Source: Streptomyces sp. 840.1 (lineage in GTDB: Bacteria > Actinomycetota > Actinomycetes > Streptomycetales > Streptomycetaceae). From it: a DNA stretch of 64,000 bases. The notes beneath the pieces were generated by a model. The model worked only from the letters and a program-made list of their open reading frames with translations. It did not search any database and was not told the DNA's origin. The translations under genes were made by a program, and so were the position numbers. The stretch lies in assembly GCF_003751445.1 (NCBI RefSeq), contig NZ_RJUU01000001.1:1307001-1371000 (forward strand), written 5' to 3'. Each line of letters starts with the position of its first letter. Positions within the stretch are counted from its first letter, which is position 1. Below, piece after piece: positions 9,960 to 20,280 of this stretch.

Positions 9960-10073
9960 TCAGCCCTGGCGCTGCTTGTGGCGCAGGTTGTCGCAGATGA
10001 CCATGACCCGACCGTGACGGCGGATCACCTTGCACTTGTCGCAGATCTTCTTGACGCTCGGCTTGACCTTCAT
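9960..10073 (-). CDS. rpmJ: 50S ribosomal protein L36 (zinc form)
   Basis: A 37-residue protein starting [20 protein letters not shown] and ending KQRQG. It carries the zinc ribbon Cys11, Cys14, Cys27 and His32, so it is the zinc-binding (C+) form. It sits between infA and rpsM, its conserved place. Confidence 0.97.
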   Translation of the reverse strand: MKVKPSVKKICDKCKVIRRHGRVMVICDNLRHKQRQG

Positions 10074-10133
10074 GGGATGTCAGGTTCTCCGGGTCAGTGC
10101 CAGCACCCCGCCGCAGCGGAATGTGGGCAAGAT

Positions 10134-10355
10134 CTACTTGTAGCGGTAGACGATCCGGCCACGCGTCAGGTCGTACGGGGAGAGCTCCACGACGACCCGG
10201 TCATCGGGAAGGATTCGGATGTAGTGCATCCGCATCTTCCCGCTGATGTGCGCGAGGACCTTGTGACCGTTCTGGAGCTCCACCCTGAACATGGCGTTCG
10301 GGAGAGACTCGATCACGGTGCCCTCAATTTCGATGGCACCTTGCTTCTTGGCCAC
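10134..10355 (-). CDS. infA: Translation initiation factor IF-1
   Basis: Binds the 30S A-site during initiation. 73 residues, one S1-like OB fold: [33 protein letters not shown] and [18 protein letters not shown]. The start is the GTG at 10355, which reads as the conserved M-A-K-K-Q, with GAAAGGCG upstream. About 200 bp separate it from map, so it probably opens a new transcription unit. Confidence 0.98.
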   Translation of the reverse strand: MAKKQGAIEIEGTVIESLPNAMFRVELQNGHKVLAHISGKMRMHYIRILPDDRVVVELSPYDLTRGRIVYRYK

Positions 10356-10554
10356 GCTTCGCCTTTCGAATCGGCTACCTTGATCGGCTCCGTACCGTCG
10401 TGTGCACACATACGGGCACACTGATGCACGAGAGCCGACGAGTCAGTCTACGTCAGCGGACTCCAAAAGACGAATCCGTCAAGTTTGCCCACCGCCGAGA
10501 TCCTTAGACCTCCGGGCCACCGCCAATCACCCCGGCGAGCACGGTGCGCACCAT

Positions 10555-11391
10555 TCAGCCCAGCGGGTCCGGCGCCGCCTCGATGCCGTACTGCGCGAGC
10601 CTCTCGCGGCCGCAGTCCGGCGCGGTGAGCACCAGCGGGCCCTGCTCCGTGAGGGCGATGGAGTGCTCCCAGTGGGAGGACGAGCTGCCGTCGGTCGTGA
10701 TCACGGTCCACTCGTCGGCCAGCACCTCGGTGCGGGCCGTGCCGAGGGAGACCATCGGCTCGATGGCCAGGCAGACGCCCGGGACCAGTTTGATGCCCTT
10801 GCCGCGCTTGCGGGCGACGTAGTTCAGCAGGTGCGGGTCCATGTGCATCTCGGTGCCGATGCCGTGGCCGCCGTAGTCCTCGACGATGCCGTACTTACCG
10901 GTCGACGGGCGGGGCTGGCGGCGGATGTAGGACTCGATCGCCCGCGAGATGTCGACCAGGCGGTTGTTCACCTTCATCGCCGCGATGCCGGCCCACATCG
11001 ACTCCTCGGTCACCCGGGACAGCTCGACGAGCTCCGGAGCGTGACCGGTGCCCACGAAGGCCGTGTAGGCAGCGTCGCCGTGCCAGCCGTCGATGATCGC
11101 GCCGGCGTCGATGGAGATGATGTCGCCGTCCTTGAGGACGGTCTTCTCGTCCGGGATGCCGTGGACGACGACCTCGTTGACCGAGGTGCAGATCGTCGCG
11201 GGGAATCCGCCGTAACCGAGGAAGTTCGACTTCGCACCGTGGTCGGCGATCACCTTGCGGGCGACCTGGTCCAGGTCCATCGTGGTGGCGCCGGGAACGG
11301 CGGCCTCTCGGGTGGCCGCGTGAATGGCAGCGACCACCAGCCCCGCCTCACGCATCTTCGCGATCTGCTCGGGGGTCTTGATCTGCACCAT
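10555..11391 (-). CDS. map: Methionine aminopeptidase type I
   Basis: Removes the initiator methionine from new proteins. 278 residues with the five metal ligands in the usual motifs: Asp in IDAG, Asp in HGDAA, His in GGHGIGTEMH, Glu in AIEPM, and Glu in the C-terminal HWEHSIALTE. It lies downstream of secY-adk as in most bacteria, but a strong GC hairpin (11454-11483) fills the adk-map gap, so the level may differ from adk. Confidence 0.97.
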   Translation of the reverse strand: MVQIKTPEQIAKMREAGLVVAAIHAATREAAVPGATTMDLDQVARKVIADHGAKSNFLGYGGFPATICTSVNEVVVHGIPDEKTVLKDGDIISIDAGAIIDGWHGDAAYTAFVGTGHAPELVELSRVTEESMWAGIAAMKVNNRLVDISRAIESYIRRQPRPSTGKYGIVEDYGGHGIGTEMHMDPHLLNYVARKRGKGIKLVPGVCLAIEPMVSLGTARTEVLADEWTVITTDGSSSSHWEHSIALTEQGPLVLTAPDCGRERLAQYGIEAAPDPLG

Positions 11392-11453
11392 TGCGCGGCG
11401 CCTTTCTGCATACGGGACGGGGCGGCCTACTCAACGATACGGCCGCACGCACT

Positions 11454-11483
11454 CGGCCGCGGCGCCCAGGGACGCCGCGGCCG
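11454..11483 (-). other. Hairpin between adk and map
   Basis: A perfect 11-bp all-GC stem CGGCCGCGGCG/CGCCGCGGCCG with an 8-nt loop. It starts 25 nt past the adk stop and 63 nt before the map start. No T-run follows, so it may act as a partial terminator or an mRNA-stability element. Confidence 0.6.
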
Positions 11484-11508
11484 AATGACAGGTACTACGG
11501 GTTCGCTC

Positions 11509-12168
11509 TCAGGCCTCGTCGGGCTTCTTGAGCGCCTCCATGGCCCGCTCGGTCACATCGGTGACCTTGCCGAGCGCGGAGATGGTGACCACCAGGTCCT
11601 GAGCCCTGTAGTAGTCGATGATCGGCTCGGTCTGGGTGTGGTAGACCTCGAGCCGGGTGCGGACCGTCTCTTCGCTGTCGTCGTCGCGCTGGTACAGCTC
11701 GCCGCCGCAGGTGTCGCAGACACCCTCGGTCTTCGGCGGGTTGTACGTCACGTGGAACACGTGCGCGCTCTCGTTGCGGCAGATGCGACGGCCCGCGATC
11801 CGCTTCACGACCTCGTCCTCGGGGACCTCGAGATCGAGAACCGCGTCCAGCTCTACGCCCTCGTCCTTGAGCATCACATCAAGGGCTTCGGCCTGGCCCA
11901 CGTTGCGCGGGAAGCCGTCGAGCAGGAAGCCGTTGACCGCGTCCGACTGGGACATCCGGTCCTTGGCCATCCCGATCGTGACCTCGTCCGGCACCAGCTG
12001 CCCCGCGTCCATGTAGGCGCGGGCCTGCTTGCCAAGGTCAGTGCCCTGGCTGATGTTGGCGCGGAAGAGGTCGCCCGTGGAGATGTGCGGAATCGACAGG
12101 TTCTTGGCAAGGTACGCAGCCTGCGTTCCCTTGCCGGCACCCGGCGGGCCGACGAGGACGATTCGCAT
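11509..12168 (-). CDS. adk: Adenylate kinase
   Basis: Interconverts ATP + AMP and 2 ADP. 219 residues. P-loop GPPGAGKGT (residues 7-15), the AMP-binding stretch ISTGDLFRA, and FLLDGFPRN. The LID domain has cysteines (ICRNES, VCDTCGG), as in zinc-LID kinases, though only three are obvious. Its ATG overlaps the secY stop by one base (TGATG), so the two are translationally coupled. Confidence 0.98.
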   Translation of the reverse strand: MRIVLVGPPGAGKGTQAAYLAKNLSIPHISTGDLFRANISQGTDLGKQARAYMDAGQLVPDEVTIGMAKDRMSQSDAVNGFLLDGFPRNVGQAEALDVMLKDEGVELDAVLDLEVPEDEVVKRIAGRRICRNESAHVFHVTYNPPKTEGVCDTCGGELYQRDDDSEETVRTRLEVYHTQTEPIIDYYRAQDLVVTISALGKVTDVTERAMEALKKPDEA

Positions 12169-13487
12169 CAGCGGAGGAACCCTTCGTAATTGCGCTGCTG
12201 GAGCTGACTCTCAATCTGCTTCACGGTTTCCAGACCCACACCCACGATGATGAGGATGCTCGTCCCGCCGAACGGGAAGTTCTGGTTAGCGCCACCGAAG
12301 CCTGCCAACGCCATCGTTGGCACCAGAGCGATCAGACCCAGGTACAGCGAGCCCGGCCAAGTGATCCTGTTGAGCACGTAGCTCAGGTACTCGGCAGTAG
12401 GTCGACCAGCCCGGATACCCGGGATGAAGCCACCATACTTCTTCATGTTGTCCGCGACTTCCTCGGGGTTGAACGAGATCGCCACATAGAAGAAGGCGAA
12501 GAAGACGATCAACAGGAAGTACGCGGTGATGTAGTACGGGTGGTCGCCCTTGACGAAGTGGTCCTTGATCCAGGTCGCCCAAGCCGCTTGGGAGTTGGAG
12601 AACTGGACGATCAGGGCCGGGATGTAGAGCAGCGAAGAGGCGAAGATGACGGGAATCACACCCGCCTGGTTCACCTTCAGCGGGATATAGGTGGACGTAC
12701 CACCGTAGGACCTGCGGCCGATCATGCGCTTCGCGTACTGCACCGGAATGCGGCGCTGGGCCTGCTCGACGAAGACCACGAGGGCCACCATCACGAAGCC
12801 GATCAGGATGACGGTGCCGAACTCGATCCAGCCGTCGGCGAGCTTGCCGCTCGTCTTGATGGCCCACAGGGCGCCGGGGAAGCTGGCGGCGATCGAGATG
12901 AACATCAGGATCGACATGCCGTTGCCGATGCCGCGGTCGGTGATCAGCTCACCGAGCCACATGACGGCGGCGGTGCCGGCGGTCATCGTGATGACCATGG
13001 TGATGGTCGTGAAGAGCGAGTCGTTCGGGACGATCTGGTCAGCGACCGGGCAGCCGCTGAAGAGCGCACCGCTGCGTGCGGTGGCCACCAGGCCGGTGCC
13101 CTGCAGGATGGCGAGTGCGACCGTCAGATAACGCGTGTACTGCGTGATCTTTGCCTGGCCGGACTGCCCCTCCTTCTTGAGCGCCTCGAGTCGGGGAATC
13201 ACCACGGTCAGCAGCTGAAGAATGATGCTGGCCGTGATGTACGGCATGATGCCGAGCGCGAAGATCGTGATCTGCAGCAGTGCACCACCGCTGAACATGT
13301 TCACCAGGCCGAAGAGGCTGTTGTTGCCCTTGCTTGCCTGATCAACACAGGTCTGGACGTTCTCGTAGCTCACCCCCGGGACCGGGATATGCGCCCCGAG
13401 CCGGTAGAGCACGATGATGCCGAGCGTGAAGAACAGCTTCTTGCGCAGGTCGGGCGTCTTGAACGCCCGGGCGAACGCGGTGAGCAC
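12168..13487 (-). CDS. secY: Preprotein translocase channel subunit SecY
   Basis: Forms the protein-conducting channel of the inner membrane with SecE and SecG. The start is the GTG at 13487 with a near-perfect AGGAGG 5 nt before it, giving 439 residues; the longer open frame upstream lacks this. About ten membrane segments. It starts [17 protein letters not shown] (first residue Met from GTG), has the plug and TM2 region [20 protein letters not shown] and the cytoplasmic loop [20 protein letters not shown]. Downstream adk is coupled. A hairpin separates it from rplO. Confidence 0.98.
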   Translation of the reverse strand: MLTAFARAFKTPDLRKKLFFTLGIIVLYRLGAHIPVPGVSYENVQTCVDQASKGNNSLFGLVNMFSGGALLQITIFALGIMPYITASIILQLLTVVIPRLEALKKEGQSGQAKITQYTRYLTVALAILQGTGLVATARSGALFSGCPVADQIVPNDSLFTTITMVITMTAGTAAVMWLGELITDRGIGNGMSILMFISIAASFPGALWAIKTSGKLADGWIEFGTVILIGFVMVALVVFVEQAQRRIPVQYAKRMIGRRSYGGTSTYIPLKVNQAGVIPVIFASSLLYIPALIVQFSNSQAAWATWIKDHFVKGDHPYYITAYFLLIVFFAFFYVAISFNPEEVADNMKKYGGFIPGIRAGRPTAEYLSYVLNRITWPGSLYLGLIALVPTMALAGFGGANQNFPFGGTSILIIVGVGLETVKQIESQLQQRNYEGFLR

Positions 13488-13644
13488 GGTGCCTCCTGCG
13501 ACCCCCGCGCGATGCGTAGAGGTGACGGTCTTGAGGATTGACGAATACGTAACAGTCAAAGGTCCCCGGACGACATGCGTCCAGGGCTTACCACAGCAAC
13601 GGACGCCACCTTACCGGCGTACATGCCCCCCTAGGAACGACCAA

Positions 13645-13676
13645 CCGGGGATGCCCCATATGAGAGGCATCCCCGG
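13645..13676 (-). terminator. Hairpin between rplO and secY
   Basis: A perfect 11-bp stem CCGGGGATGCC/GGCATCCCCGG with a 10-nt loop, 36 nt past the rplO stop. It marks the end of the ribosomal protein part of the spc operon. secY may have its own promoter in the 150 bp that follow. Confidence 0.65.
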
Positions 13677-13711
13677 TCGGATGTTCAGGCCACCAATGTG
13701 TCCGAGTTGTC

Positions 13712-14167
13712 TCAGACCAGTTCGGTGACGGTGCCGCCGGCAGCGGCAATCTTCTCCTTGGCGGAGCCGGAGACGGCGTCAACCGAAACCTGCAGTGCCA
13801 CGGAGATCTCGCCCTGTCCGAGGACCTTGACGAGGTGGTTGTTGCGCACAGCGCCCTTGGCGACCAGATCGGCCACCGTGACCTCTCCACCCTGCGGGTA
13901 GAGCGTCGCGAGCTTGTCCAGGTTCACGACCTGGTACTCGGTGCGGAACGGGTTCTTGAAGCCCTTGAGCTTCGGGAGACGCATGTGGAGGGGCATCTGC
14001 CCACCCTCGAAGCGCTCCGGAACCTGGTAGCGGGCCTTGGTGCCCTTGGTGCCACGTCCGGCGGTCTTACCCTTGGACGCCTCGCCTCGACCCACACGGG
14101 TCTTGGCGGTCTTGGCGCCCGGGGCAGGCCGGAGGTCGTGGGCCTTCAGCGGCTGGTTCTCCGCCAT
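13712..14167 (-). CDS. rplO: 50S ribosomal protein L15
   Basis: Large-subunit assembly protein, 151 residues from the ATG at 14167. The Gly/Lys-rich N-terminal arm [20 protein letters not shown] is diagnostic, followed by [18 protein letters not shown]. The rpmD stop lies one base upstream of this ATG. Confidence 0.98.
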   Translation of the reverse strand: MAENQPLKAHDLRPAPGAKTAKTRVGRGEASKGKTAGRGTKGTKARYQVPERFEGGQMPLHMRLPKLKGFKNPFRTEYQVVNLDKLATLYPQGGEVTVADLVAKGAVRNNHLVKVLGQGEISVALQVSVDAVSGSAKEKIAAAGGTVTELV

Positions 14168-14168
14168 G

Positions 14169-14351
14169 TCAGTCGACCTCCTCAACCGTCACGAGGTGGC
14201 GGACGGTGTTAGCCATTCCGCGGAACTCGGGGCGGTCCTCCTTGACAACCACGTCGTGCAGGCGCTTGAGCCCGAGCGAACGAAGGGTGTCGCGGTGGTT
14301 CTGCTTGCTGCCGATGTACGACTTGGTCTGCGTGATCTTGAGGCGAGCCAT
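14169..14351 (-). CDS. rpmD: 50S ribosomal protein L30
   Basis: A 60-residue protein starting [20 protein letters not shown] with [17 protein letters not shown], the L30 signature. Its ATG overlaps the rpsE stop by one base (TGATG). Confidence 0.97.
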   Translation of the reverse strand: MARLKITQTKSYIGSKQNHRDTLRSLGLKRLHDVVVKEDRPEFRGMANTVRHLVTVEEVD

Positions 14352-14950
14352 CACACACCCGCCGCTCGGGCACGAAGCAGAGCGGCCGGGGCCACGTCCT
14401 CGAGGGGCAGACCGCGGCGGGCCGCGATCTCCTCGGGACGCTGCAGGCCCTGGAGGGCCGCCACCGTCGCGTGCACGATGTTGATCGGGTTCGAAGAACC
14501 GAGCGACTTCGACAGGATGTCGTGAACGCCGGCGCACTCGAGCACGGCGCGCACGGGGCCACCCGCGATCACACCGGTACCGGGGGAAGCAGGCTTGAGC
14601 AGGACAACGCCCGCGGCCTTCTCGCCCTGGATCGGGTGCGGGATGGTGCCCTGGATACGCGGAACCTTGAAGAAGCTCTTCTTGGCCTCTTCAACGCCCT
14701 TGGCGATGGCCGCGGGAACTTCCTTGGCCTTGCCGTATCCGACACCGACGCTGCCGTCACCGTCGCCCACCACGACCAGCGCGGTGAAGCTGAAGCGACG
14801 ACCACCCTTCACGACCTTGGCGACACGGTTGATCGCGACGACACGCTCGACGTACGCGGTCTTCTCGGCGGCGCTGGCGCCGTCACGGCCCTTCCGGTCC
14901 CGCCGCTCGCCGCCACCGGCACCGCTTCCGCGGCGCTGGGGTCCAGCCAT
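14351..14950 (-). CDS. rpsE: 30S ribosomal protein S5
   Basis: Small-subunit protein at the mRNA entry site, important for accuracy. 199 residues. The dsRNA-binding-like N-terminal domain contains [20 protein letters not shown] and [15 protein letters not shown]; the C-terminal domain has [17 protein letters not shown] and [15 protein letters not shown] Gly/Arg-rich extension of about 30 residues precedes the domain, as in other actinobacteria. Confidence 0.98.
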   Translation of the reverse strand: MAGPQRRGSGAGGGERRDRKGRDGASAAEKTAYVERVVAINRVAKVVKGGRRFSFTALVVVGDGDGSVGVGYGKAKEVPAAIAKGVEEAKKSFFKVPRIQGTIPHPIQGEKAAGVVLLKPASPGTGVIAGGPVRAVLECAGVHDILSKSLGSSNPINIVHATVAALQGLQRPEEIAARRGLPLEDVAPAALLRARAAGV

Positions 14951-14997
14951 TGGAATTACCTCTCTCTGTTACGTCCGCTGTGCGTAGGAACCGGGGC

Positions 14998-15381
14998 TTA
15001 GAACTTCAGCCCGGCTTCACGGGCGGCGTCAGCCAGAGCGGCAATCCGCCCGGCGTACTGGTTACCACCGCGGTCAAACACGACGGCCTCGACGCCTGCG
15101 GCCTTGGCGCGCTCGGCGACCAGGGCCCCGACCTGCTTGGCGAGGGCACTCTTGTCACCCTCGACGCCGCGGATGGAAGCGTCGAGCGTCGACGCCGACG
15201 CGAGCGTGTGGCCCGCGATGTCGTCGATGACCTGAGCGACCATGTGGCGGTTCGAACGCGTCACAACCAAGCGCGGACGCTCGGGCGAACCGGAGATGTG
15301 CTTCCGGACGCGGATGTGGCGGCGCTTGAGGGCGGCACGCTTGTAGGCGTCGCCCTTGGCGATCTTTACACCGTATGCCAT
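14998..15381 (-). CDS. rplR: 50S ribosomal protein L18
   Basis: Binds 5S rRNA. 127 residues. Recognised by [35 protein letters not shown] and the tail [20 protein letters not shown]. The gap to rplF is 3 nt. Confidence 0.98.
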   Translation of the reverse strand: MAYGVKIAKGDAYKRAALKRRHIRVRKHISGSPERPRLVVTRSNRHMVAQVIDDIAGHTLASASTLDASIRGVEGDKSALAKQVGALVAERAKAAGVEAVVFDRGGNQYAGRIAALADAAREAGLKF

Positions 15382-15384
15382 GGC

Positions 15385-15924
15385 TTACTTACCCGCCTTT
15401 CCGACCTTGCGGCGGATAACCTCGCCGGCGTACTTGACGCCCTTGGCCTTGTACGGGTCAGGCTTCCGCAGCTTGCGGATCTTCGCCGAAACCTCGCCGA
15501 CCTTCTGCTTGTCGATGCCCTCGACACTGAACTTCGTGGGCGACTCGACCTTGAAGGTGATGCCTTCGGGGGCCTCGATGAGGATCGGGTGGCTGTAGCC
15601 CAGGGCGAACTCCAGGTTGGAGCCCTTCGCCTGGACGCGGTAACCGACACCGCTGATCTCGAGCGCCTTGATGTATCCCTGGGTCACACCGGTGATCATG
15701 TTCGCCACCAGCGTGCGGGACAGGCCGTGAAGGGCCTTGTTCTGACGCTCGTCGTTCGGGCGGACGACGTTCAGAACGCCGTCCTCACCCTTGGTGACCT
15801 CGATCGGCGCTGCGACGGTGTGCGAGAGGGAACCCTTGGGGCCCTTCACCGCGACCGTGCGGCCATCGATGGTGACGTCCACACCGGCGGGAACCTGGAT
15901 GGGGAGCTTGCCGATTCGCGACAT
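15385..15924 (-). CDS. rplF: 50S ribosomal protein L6
   Basis: Large-subunit protein near the factor-binding site. 179 residues. [15 protein letters not shown] start, [20 protein letters not shown] in the middle and the conserved [16 protein letters not shown] near the end. Confidence 0.98.
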   Translation of the reverse strand: MSRIGKLPIQVPAGVDVTIDGRTVAVKGPKGSLSHTVAAPIEVTKGEDGVLNVVRPNDERQNKALHGLSRTLVANMITGVTQGYIKALEISGVGYRVQAKGSNLEFALGYSHPILIEAPEGITFKVESPTKFSVEGIDKQKVGEVSAKIRKLRKPDPYKAKGVKYAGEVIRRKVGKAGK

Positions 15925-15945
15925 GAGCTTTTCCTCCGTTCCCGA

Positions 15946-16344
15946 CTACCAGACGTAGGCGAGGACTTCCCCACCTACGCCCTTCTTGCTGGCCTGCTGG
16001 CCGGTCAGGAGACCGTGGGACGTGGAGATGATCGCCACGCCCAGGCCGCCCAGAACCTTCGGCAGATTGGTGGACTTTGCGTATACACGCAGACCCGGCT
16101 TCGAAATACGCTTGATGCCGGCGATCGAACGCTCGCGGTTCGGACCGAACTTCAGGTCGAGAACGAGGCTCTTGCCGACCTCGGCGTCCTCGACCTTCCA
16201 GCCGGTGATGAAGCCCTCCTGCTGGAGGATCTCCGCGATGTGCGACTTGATCTTGCTGTGCGGCATCTTGACGTCGTCGTGATACGCCGAGTTCGCGTTA
16301 CGCAGACGCGTGAGCATGTCTGCGATGGGATCAGTCATGGTCAT
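15946..16344 (-). CDS. rpsH: 30S ribosomal protein S8
   Basis: Binds helix 21 of 16S rRNA; in E. coli it is also the translational repressor of the spc operon. 132 residues. [20 protein letters not shown] at the start and [20 protein letters not shown] near the C-terminus are diagnostic. Two in-frame ATGs (16344 and 16338) are possible; GAAGGCC lies before the first. Confidence 0.98.
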   Translation of the reverse strand: MTMTDPIADMLTRLRNANSAYHDDVKMPHSKIKSHIAEILQQEGFITGWKVEDAEVGKSLVLDLKFGPNRERSIAGIKRISKPGLRVYAKSTNLPKVLGGLGVAIISTSHGLLTGQQASKKGVGGEVLAYVW

Positions 16345-16547
16345 GAGTTGGCCTTCGGCCTCTCTCGCCGGGGTTTCCTGTATGCGCCATCCCTCTCCCC
16401 ACTCAGTGGCGGGACGGGTGCGGTGCGGGGACCTACGGCGTAGTAAGTCGGTCTAGGGCGGCAGGCGCCCAACCACACAAGCCTACGGCATGTGGGGCCG
16501 GGCTCCTGCCGACCAGATACTTACCGAGAGCTTCCGGATAATCCCAA

Positions 16548-16560
16548 CGCCCAAAGGGCG
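16548..16560 (-). other. Small palindrome after rpsN
   Basis: CGCCC-AAA-GGGCG lies 8 nt past the rpsN stop in the 224-nt rpsN-rpsH gap. On the minus strand it is followed by a moderately T-containing stretch. It could be a weak attenuator; otherwise I see nothing in this gap. Confidence 0.35.
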
Positions 16561-16568
16561 AAGGAGGA

Positions 16569-16754
16569 TTACCAGGAGCTCTTGGTCACGCCCGGCAGCT
16601 CGCCACGGTGAGCCATCTCACGAAGGCACACGCGGCACAGGCCGAACTTGCGGTAGACGGAGTGGGGCCGGCCGCAGCGCTGGCAGCGGGTGTACCCGCG
16701 GACGCCGAACTTCGGCTTGCGGGCGGCCTTAGCGATCAGGGACTTCTTCGCCAC
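16569..16754 (-). CDS. rpsN: 30S ribosomal protein S14, zinc type (S14-Z)
   Basis: A 61-residue protein, the short zinc-binding version of S14. The zinc knuckle is Cys24, Cys27, Cys40 and Cys43 (RCQRCGRP and GLCRVCL). Ends [11 protein letters not shown]. The gap to rplE is 2 nt. Confidence 0.98.
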   Translation of the reverse strand: MAKKSLIAKAARKPKFGVRGYTRCQRCGRPHSVYRKFGLCRVCLREMAHRGELPGVTKSSW

Positions 16755-16756
16755 GG

Positions 16757-17314
16757 TCAGTTCTCCTTGAACGGGAAGCCGAGGTGACGAAGGAGGGCAC
16801 GACCCTCGTCGTCATTGGTCGCCGTGGTGACCACGGTGATGTCCATGCCCCGGACCCGGTCGATCTTGTCCTGGTCGATCTCGTGGAACATGACCTGCTC
16901 CGTGAGACCGAAGGTGTAGTTGCCACGGCCGTCGAACTGCTTCGGCGACAGGCCACGGAAGTCACGGATACGCGGAAGCGCGAGCGACAGCGTACGGTCC
17001 AGGAACTCCCACATGCGGTCACCACGGAGGGTGACGTGGCAGCCGATCGGCTGCCCCTCGCGCAGCTTGAACTGCGCGATCGACTTGCGGGCCTTGGTGA
17101 CGGCGGGCTTCTGGCCGGTGATCGTGGTGAGGTCGCGCACGGCGCCATCGATCAGCTTGGAGTCGCGGGCGGCGTCGCCCACACCCATGTTGACCACGAT
17201 CTTGACCAGACCGGGGATCTGCATGACGTTCTCGTAGGAGAACTCCTCACGCAGCTTGCCGGCGATTTCCTCGCGGTAGCGCGTCTTGAGACGCGGCGCT
17301 GTGGTGGTAGTCAT
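16757..17314 (-). CDS. rplE: 50S ribosomal protein L5
   Basis: Binds 5S rRNA and contacts the P-site tRNA. 185 residues. Recognised by [38 protein letters not shown] and [20 protein letters not shown]. Its ATG overlaps the rplX stop by one base. Confidence 0.98.
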   Translation of the reverse strand: MTTTTAPRLKTRYREEIAGKLREEFSYENVMQIPGLVKIVVNMGVGDAARDSKLIDGAVRDLTTITGQKPAVTKARKSIAQFKLREGQPIGCHVTLRGDRMWEFLDRTLSLALPRIRDFRGLSPKQFDGRGNYTFGLTEQVMFHEIDQDKIDRVRGMDITVVTTATNDDEGRALLRHLGFPFKEN

Positions 17315-17637
17315 CAGATGTCCTCACCGGTGCGCTTGGCAACGCGGATCTTGTTGCCCTCGTCGTCAAAGCGGTAGCCGACGCGAGTAACGACCTTGTT
17401 GCCGTCCTTCTCAACAACCAGCTGCACGTTGCTGACGTGGACGGGGGCCTCGGTCGTCACAATGCCACCGGTCTGCGAACCGCGAGCGGTCTGACCGGCC
17501 TTCGTGTGCTTCTTGACCCGGTTGACACCCTCGACGAGGACGCGGTCCTGAGCGGGGTAGGCAACGATGACCTTGCCCTGCTTGCCCTTGTCCTTGCCGG
17601 TGATGACCTGAACCAGGTCGCCCTTCTTGATCTTCAT
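17314..17637 (-). CDS. rplX: 50S ribosomal protein L24
   Basis: Assembly-initiating large-subunit protein with a KOW motif: [20 protein letters not shown] at the N-terminus, then [12 protein letters not shown]. 107 residues. Two nt separate it from rplN. Confidence 0.98.
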   Translation of the reverse strand: MKIKKGDLVQVITGKDKGKQGKVIVAYPAQDRVLVEGVNRVKKHTKAGQTARGSQTGGIVTTEAPVHVSNVQLVVEKDGNKVVTRVGYRFDDEGNKIRVAKRTGEDI

Positions 17638-17639
17638 GC

Positions 17640-18008
17640 TTACAGCACCTCCGGCGCGAGCGAGATGATCTTCATGAACTTCTTCTCGCGCAGCTCACGG
17701 CCCACCGGGCCGAAGATACGGGTGCCGCGGGGGTCGCCGTCGTTCTTCAGAATGACGGCGGCGTTCTCGTCGAAGCGGATGTACGAGCCATCCTGACGAC
17801 GACGCTCCTTGACGGTGCGAACGATGACGGCCTTGACGACGTCACCCTTCTTCACGTTGCCACCGGGGATCGCGTCCTTGACGGTGGCGACGATGACGTC
17901 ACCGATGCCCGCGTAGCGGCGACCCGAGCCACCGAGAACACGGATGGTGAGAATTTCCTTCGCACCCGTGTTGTCGGCGACGCGAAGTCGCGACTCCTGC
18001 TGGATCAC
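17640..18008 (-). CDS. rplN: 50S ribosomal protein L14
   Basis: Large-subunit protein at the intersubunit bridge. 122 residues. [20 protein letters not shown] and [17 protein letters not shown] are diagnostic, and [20 protein letters not shown] ends the protein. It is first in the spc operon; a double hairpin separates it from rpsQ upstream. Confidence 0.98.
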   Translation of the reverse strand: MIQQESRLRVADNTGAKEILTIRVLGGSGRRYAGIGDVIVATVKDAIPGGNVKKGDVVKAVIVRTVKERRRQDGSYIRFDENAAVILKNDGDPRGTRIFGPVGRELREKKFMKIISLAPEVL

Positions 18009-18036
18009 GTCTATCTCCTGATCGTCTGCCGGTTCC

Positions 18037-18116
18037 CGGTGGGGAGCTCCGTAAGTGACTTACGAAGGCTCCCCACCGAGCCTGGCGGAACCTGCCTGAG
18101 GGGAATGCCCCTCAGG
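18037..18116 (-). terminator. Double hairpin at the S10/spc operon junction
   Basis: On the minus strand the first hairpin (18095-18116, 9-bp perfect stem CCTGAGGGG/CCCCTCAGG, 4-nt loop) starts right after the rpsQ stop. The second pairs 18037-18047 with 18068-18078 (11 bp) and continues inward with GTAAGT/ACTTAC (18051-18063). Together they fill most of the 110-nt rpsQ-rplN gap, where the E. coli S10 and spc operons also divide. Confidence 0.7.
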
Positions 18117-18118
18117 AA

Positions 18119-18403
18119 TTACTTGGCCTTCTCGAGGATCTCGACGACGCGCCAACGCTTCGTGGCGGACAGCGGCCGGGTCTCCATGAGGATGACGCGG
18201 TCGCCGACACCGGCGGCGTTCTGCTCGTCGTGAGCCTTGAGCTTGTTCGTACGGCGGATGACCTTGCCGTACAGCGCGTGCTTGACGCGGTCCTCGACAG
18301 CGACGACGACGGTCTTGTCCATCTTGTCGCTGACGACCAGACCCTCACGGGTCTTACGGAAACCGCGGTCAGTGTTCGTCTCAGTCACAGTCTTCTCGCT
18401 CAT
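18119..18403 (-). CDS. rpsQ: 30S ribosomal protein S17
   Basis: Primary 16S-binding protein with an OB fold. 94 residues. Recognised by [40 protein letters not shown] and [14 protein letters not shown]. Last gene of the S10 operon. Its ATG overlaps the rpmC stop by one base. Confidence 0.98.
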   Translation of the reverse strand: MSEKTVTETNTDRGFRKTREGLVVSDKMDKTVVVAVEDRVKHALYGKVIRRTNKLKAHDEQNAAGVGDRVILMETRPLSATKRWRVVEILEKAK

Positions 18404-18627
18404 CAGACGCTCTCCACCGTCTCGATGCCGAGCTCGCGCTCACGCATCAGGGTGTAGATCCGGGCGATGTCCTTACGGACGGACTTGAGCCGGCCGTGGT
18501 TCTCGAGCTGTCCGGTCGCCGCCTGGAAGCGGAGGTTGAACAGCTCTTCCTTGGCCTCGCGGAGCTTGTTGAGGAGCTCCTCGTTGCCCAGCTCGCGCAG
18601 CTCGGACGTCTTGGTACCGGCCGACAT
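18403..18627 (-). CDS. rpmC: 50S ribosomal protein L29
   Basis: Two-helix protein by the exit tunnel, 74 residues from the ATG at 18627. Recognised by [40 protein letters not shown] and [15 protein letters not shown]. The ATG overlaps the rplP stop by one base; a GTG one codon upstream is in frame but less likely. Confidence 0.98.
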   Translation of the reverse strand: MSAGTKTSELRELGNEELLNKLREAKEELFNLRFQAATGQLENHGRLKSVRKDIARIYTLMRERELGIETVESV

Positions 18628-19046
18628 CACGACTCACCTGCCTCGCGCCGAACAATCCGGCACTTCATCGGAAGCTTGTGAGCAGCGCGGGTGAGCGCCT
18701 CACGAGCAATCTTCTCGTTCGGGTAGGACAGCTCGAACATCACCCGACCGGGCTTGACGTTCGCGATCCACCACTCGGGAGAACCCTTACCGGAACCCAT
18801 GCGGGTCTCGGCAGGCTTCTTCGTCAGGGGGCGGTCCGGGTAGATGTTGATCCAGACCTTGCCGCCACGCTTGATGTGACGGGTCATCGCGATACGAGCG
18901 GACTCGATCTGACGGTTCGTCACGTACGCCGGGGTCAGCGCCTGGATGCCGTACTCGCCGAACGCAACCTGCGTGCCACCCTTGGACATACCGCTGCGCT
19001 TCGGGTGGTGCTGCTTGCGGTGCTTGACCCTACGGGGGATCAGCAT
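18627..19046 (-). CDS. rplP: 50S ribosomal protein L16
   Basis: Large-subunit protein near the A-site. 139 residues. [20 protein letters not shown] start, then [40 protein letters not shown] and [15 protein letters not shown]. All standard. Confidence 0.98.
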   Translation of the reverse strand: MLIPRRVKHRKQHHPKRSGMSKGGTQVAFGEYGIQALTPAYVTNRQIESARIAMTRHIKRGGKVWINIYPDRPLTKKPAETRMGSGKGSPEWWIANVKPGRVMFELSYPNEKIAREALTRAAHKLPMKCRIVRREAGES

Positions 19047-19051
19047 TTCGG

Positions 19052-19891
19052 TCAGGCCTCCGTTCCGGTGCTCTCAGCCGCCGGAGCAGCGGCGGGCGCG
19101 TCGGCCTTGGGGGCCTCGGCGGCCGGAGCCGACTGCTGCGGCTTGCGGCCGCGACCGCCACGCTCGCTGCCACCGCGGCCACCGCGGCCGGCCGGACGGT
19201 CAGCGCCGCCACGGGCCGGGCGGTTGCCCGCGCGGGCAGCAGCGTTCTCGGCGCGGACCTCGGCGATGTTCTTGACGTCGCCCTTGTAGATCCAGACCTT
19301 CACACCGATGCGGCCGAAGGTCGTCTTGGCCTCGAAGAAGCCGTAGTCGACGTTCGCACGGAGCGTGTGCAGGGGCACGCGGCCCTCGCGGTAGAACTCC
19401 GAGCGGGACATCTCGGCGCCGCCGAGGCGACCGCCGCACTGGATCTTGATGCCCTTGGCGCCGGCCTTCATCGTGCTCTGCATGCTCTTGCGCATGGCAC
19501 GACGGAAGGAGACGCGGGAGGAGAGCTGCTCGGCGACGGCCTGGGCCACCAGCTGAGCGTCCACCTCGGGGTTCTTGACCTCGAGGATGTTCAGCTGGAC
19601 CTGCTTGCCGGTCAGCTTCTCCAGCTCGCCACGGATGCGATCGGCCTCGGCGCCGCGGCGGCCGATGACGATGCCCGGACGGGCGGTGTGGATGTCAACG
19701 CGGACGCGGTCGCGGGTGCGCTCGATCTCGACCTTCGAGATGCCGGCCCGCTCCATGCCCTTCGTCATCATGCGACGAATGGCAACGTCTTCCTTGACGT
19801 AGTCCTTGTACAGCTTGTCGGCGTACCAACGGGACTTGAAGTCCGTGGTAATGCCGAGCCGGAACCCATGCGGGTTAACCTTCTGGCCCAT
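19052..19891 (-). CDS. rpsC: 30S ribosomal protein S3
   Basis: Forms part of the mRNA entry tunnel and its helicase activity. 279 residues: [20 protein letters not shown], the KH motif [20 protein letters not shown] and [21 protein letters not shown] Gly/Arg/Ala-rich tail of about 60 residues ([20 protein letters not shown]) extends beyond the 218-residue core, typical of actinobacteria and probably disordered. Confidence 0.98.
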   Translation of the reverse strand: MGQKVNPHGFRLGITTDFKSRWYADKLYKDYVKEDVAIRRMMTKGMERAGISKVEIERTRDRVRVDIHTARPGIVIGRRGAEADRIRGELEKLTGKQVQLNILEVKNPEVDAQLVAQAVAEQLSSRVSFRRAMRKSMQSTMKAGAKGIKIQCGGRLGGAEMSRSEFYREGRVPLHTLRANVDYGFFEAKTTFGRIGVKVWIYKGDVKNIAEVRAENAAARAGNRPARGGADRPAGRGGRGGSERGGRGRKPQQSAPAAEAPKADAPAAAPAAESTGTEA

Positions 19892-20238
19892 TACCGGGTT
19901 CCTTCCTTGCTGCTGACGACCACGGTGATGTGGCTGGTCCGCTTACGGATCCGGTAGGCACGGCCCTGAGCACGCGGACGGAACCGCTTCAGGGTCGGAC
20001 CCTCGTCCACAAACGCCTCGCTGATGACCAGCGAAGAAGCGTCGGGGTGGTCGTAGTTGTGTGCAGCGTTGGCGATGGCGCTGTCGAGCACCTTGCCAAC
20101 CGGCACGCTCGCGGCCTGCGGGGCGAAACGCAGGACCGCCTGAGCCTCCGTGGCATCCATGCCACGGATGAGGTCCACCACTCGGCGGGCCTTCATGGGC
20201 GTGACGCGGATGTACCGCGCCTGGGCCCTGGCTTCCAT
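19891..20238 (-). CDS. rplV: 50S ribosomal protein L22
   Basis: Lines the exit tunnel. The start is the ATG at 20238 ([20 protein letters not shown]), with GAAGGGAC 7 nt before it, giving 115 residues; ATGs further upstream lack such a site. Ends [20 protein letters not shown]. The macrolide-related loop is present. The stop overlaps the rpsC start. Confidence 0.97.
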   Translation of the reverse strand: MEARAQARYIRVTPMKARRVVDLIRGMDATEAQAVLRFAPQAASVPVGKVLDSAIANAAHNYDHPDASSLVISEAFVDEGPTLKRFRPRAQGRAYRIRKRTSHITVVVSSKEGTR

Positions 20239-20280
20239 GGTTGTCCCTTCGGTGTGAGTCATAGTCGTTTCCACCCCGCG

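Noticed and set aside
10445..10482. infA promoter from TAGACT and TTGACG on the minus strand
   Set aside because: The spacing is 26 nt, too long for a housekeeping promoter.
12168..13559. Longer SecY start (24 extra residues)
   Set aside because: The GTG at 13487 has a near-perfect AGGAGG before it and gives the normal N-terminus.
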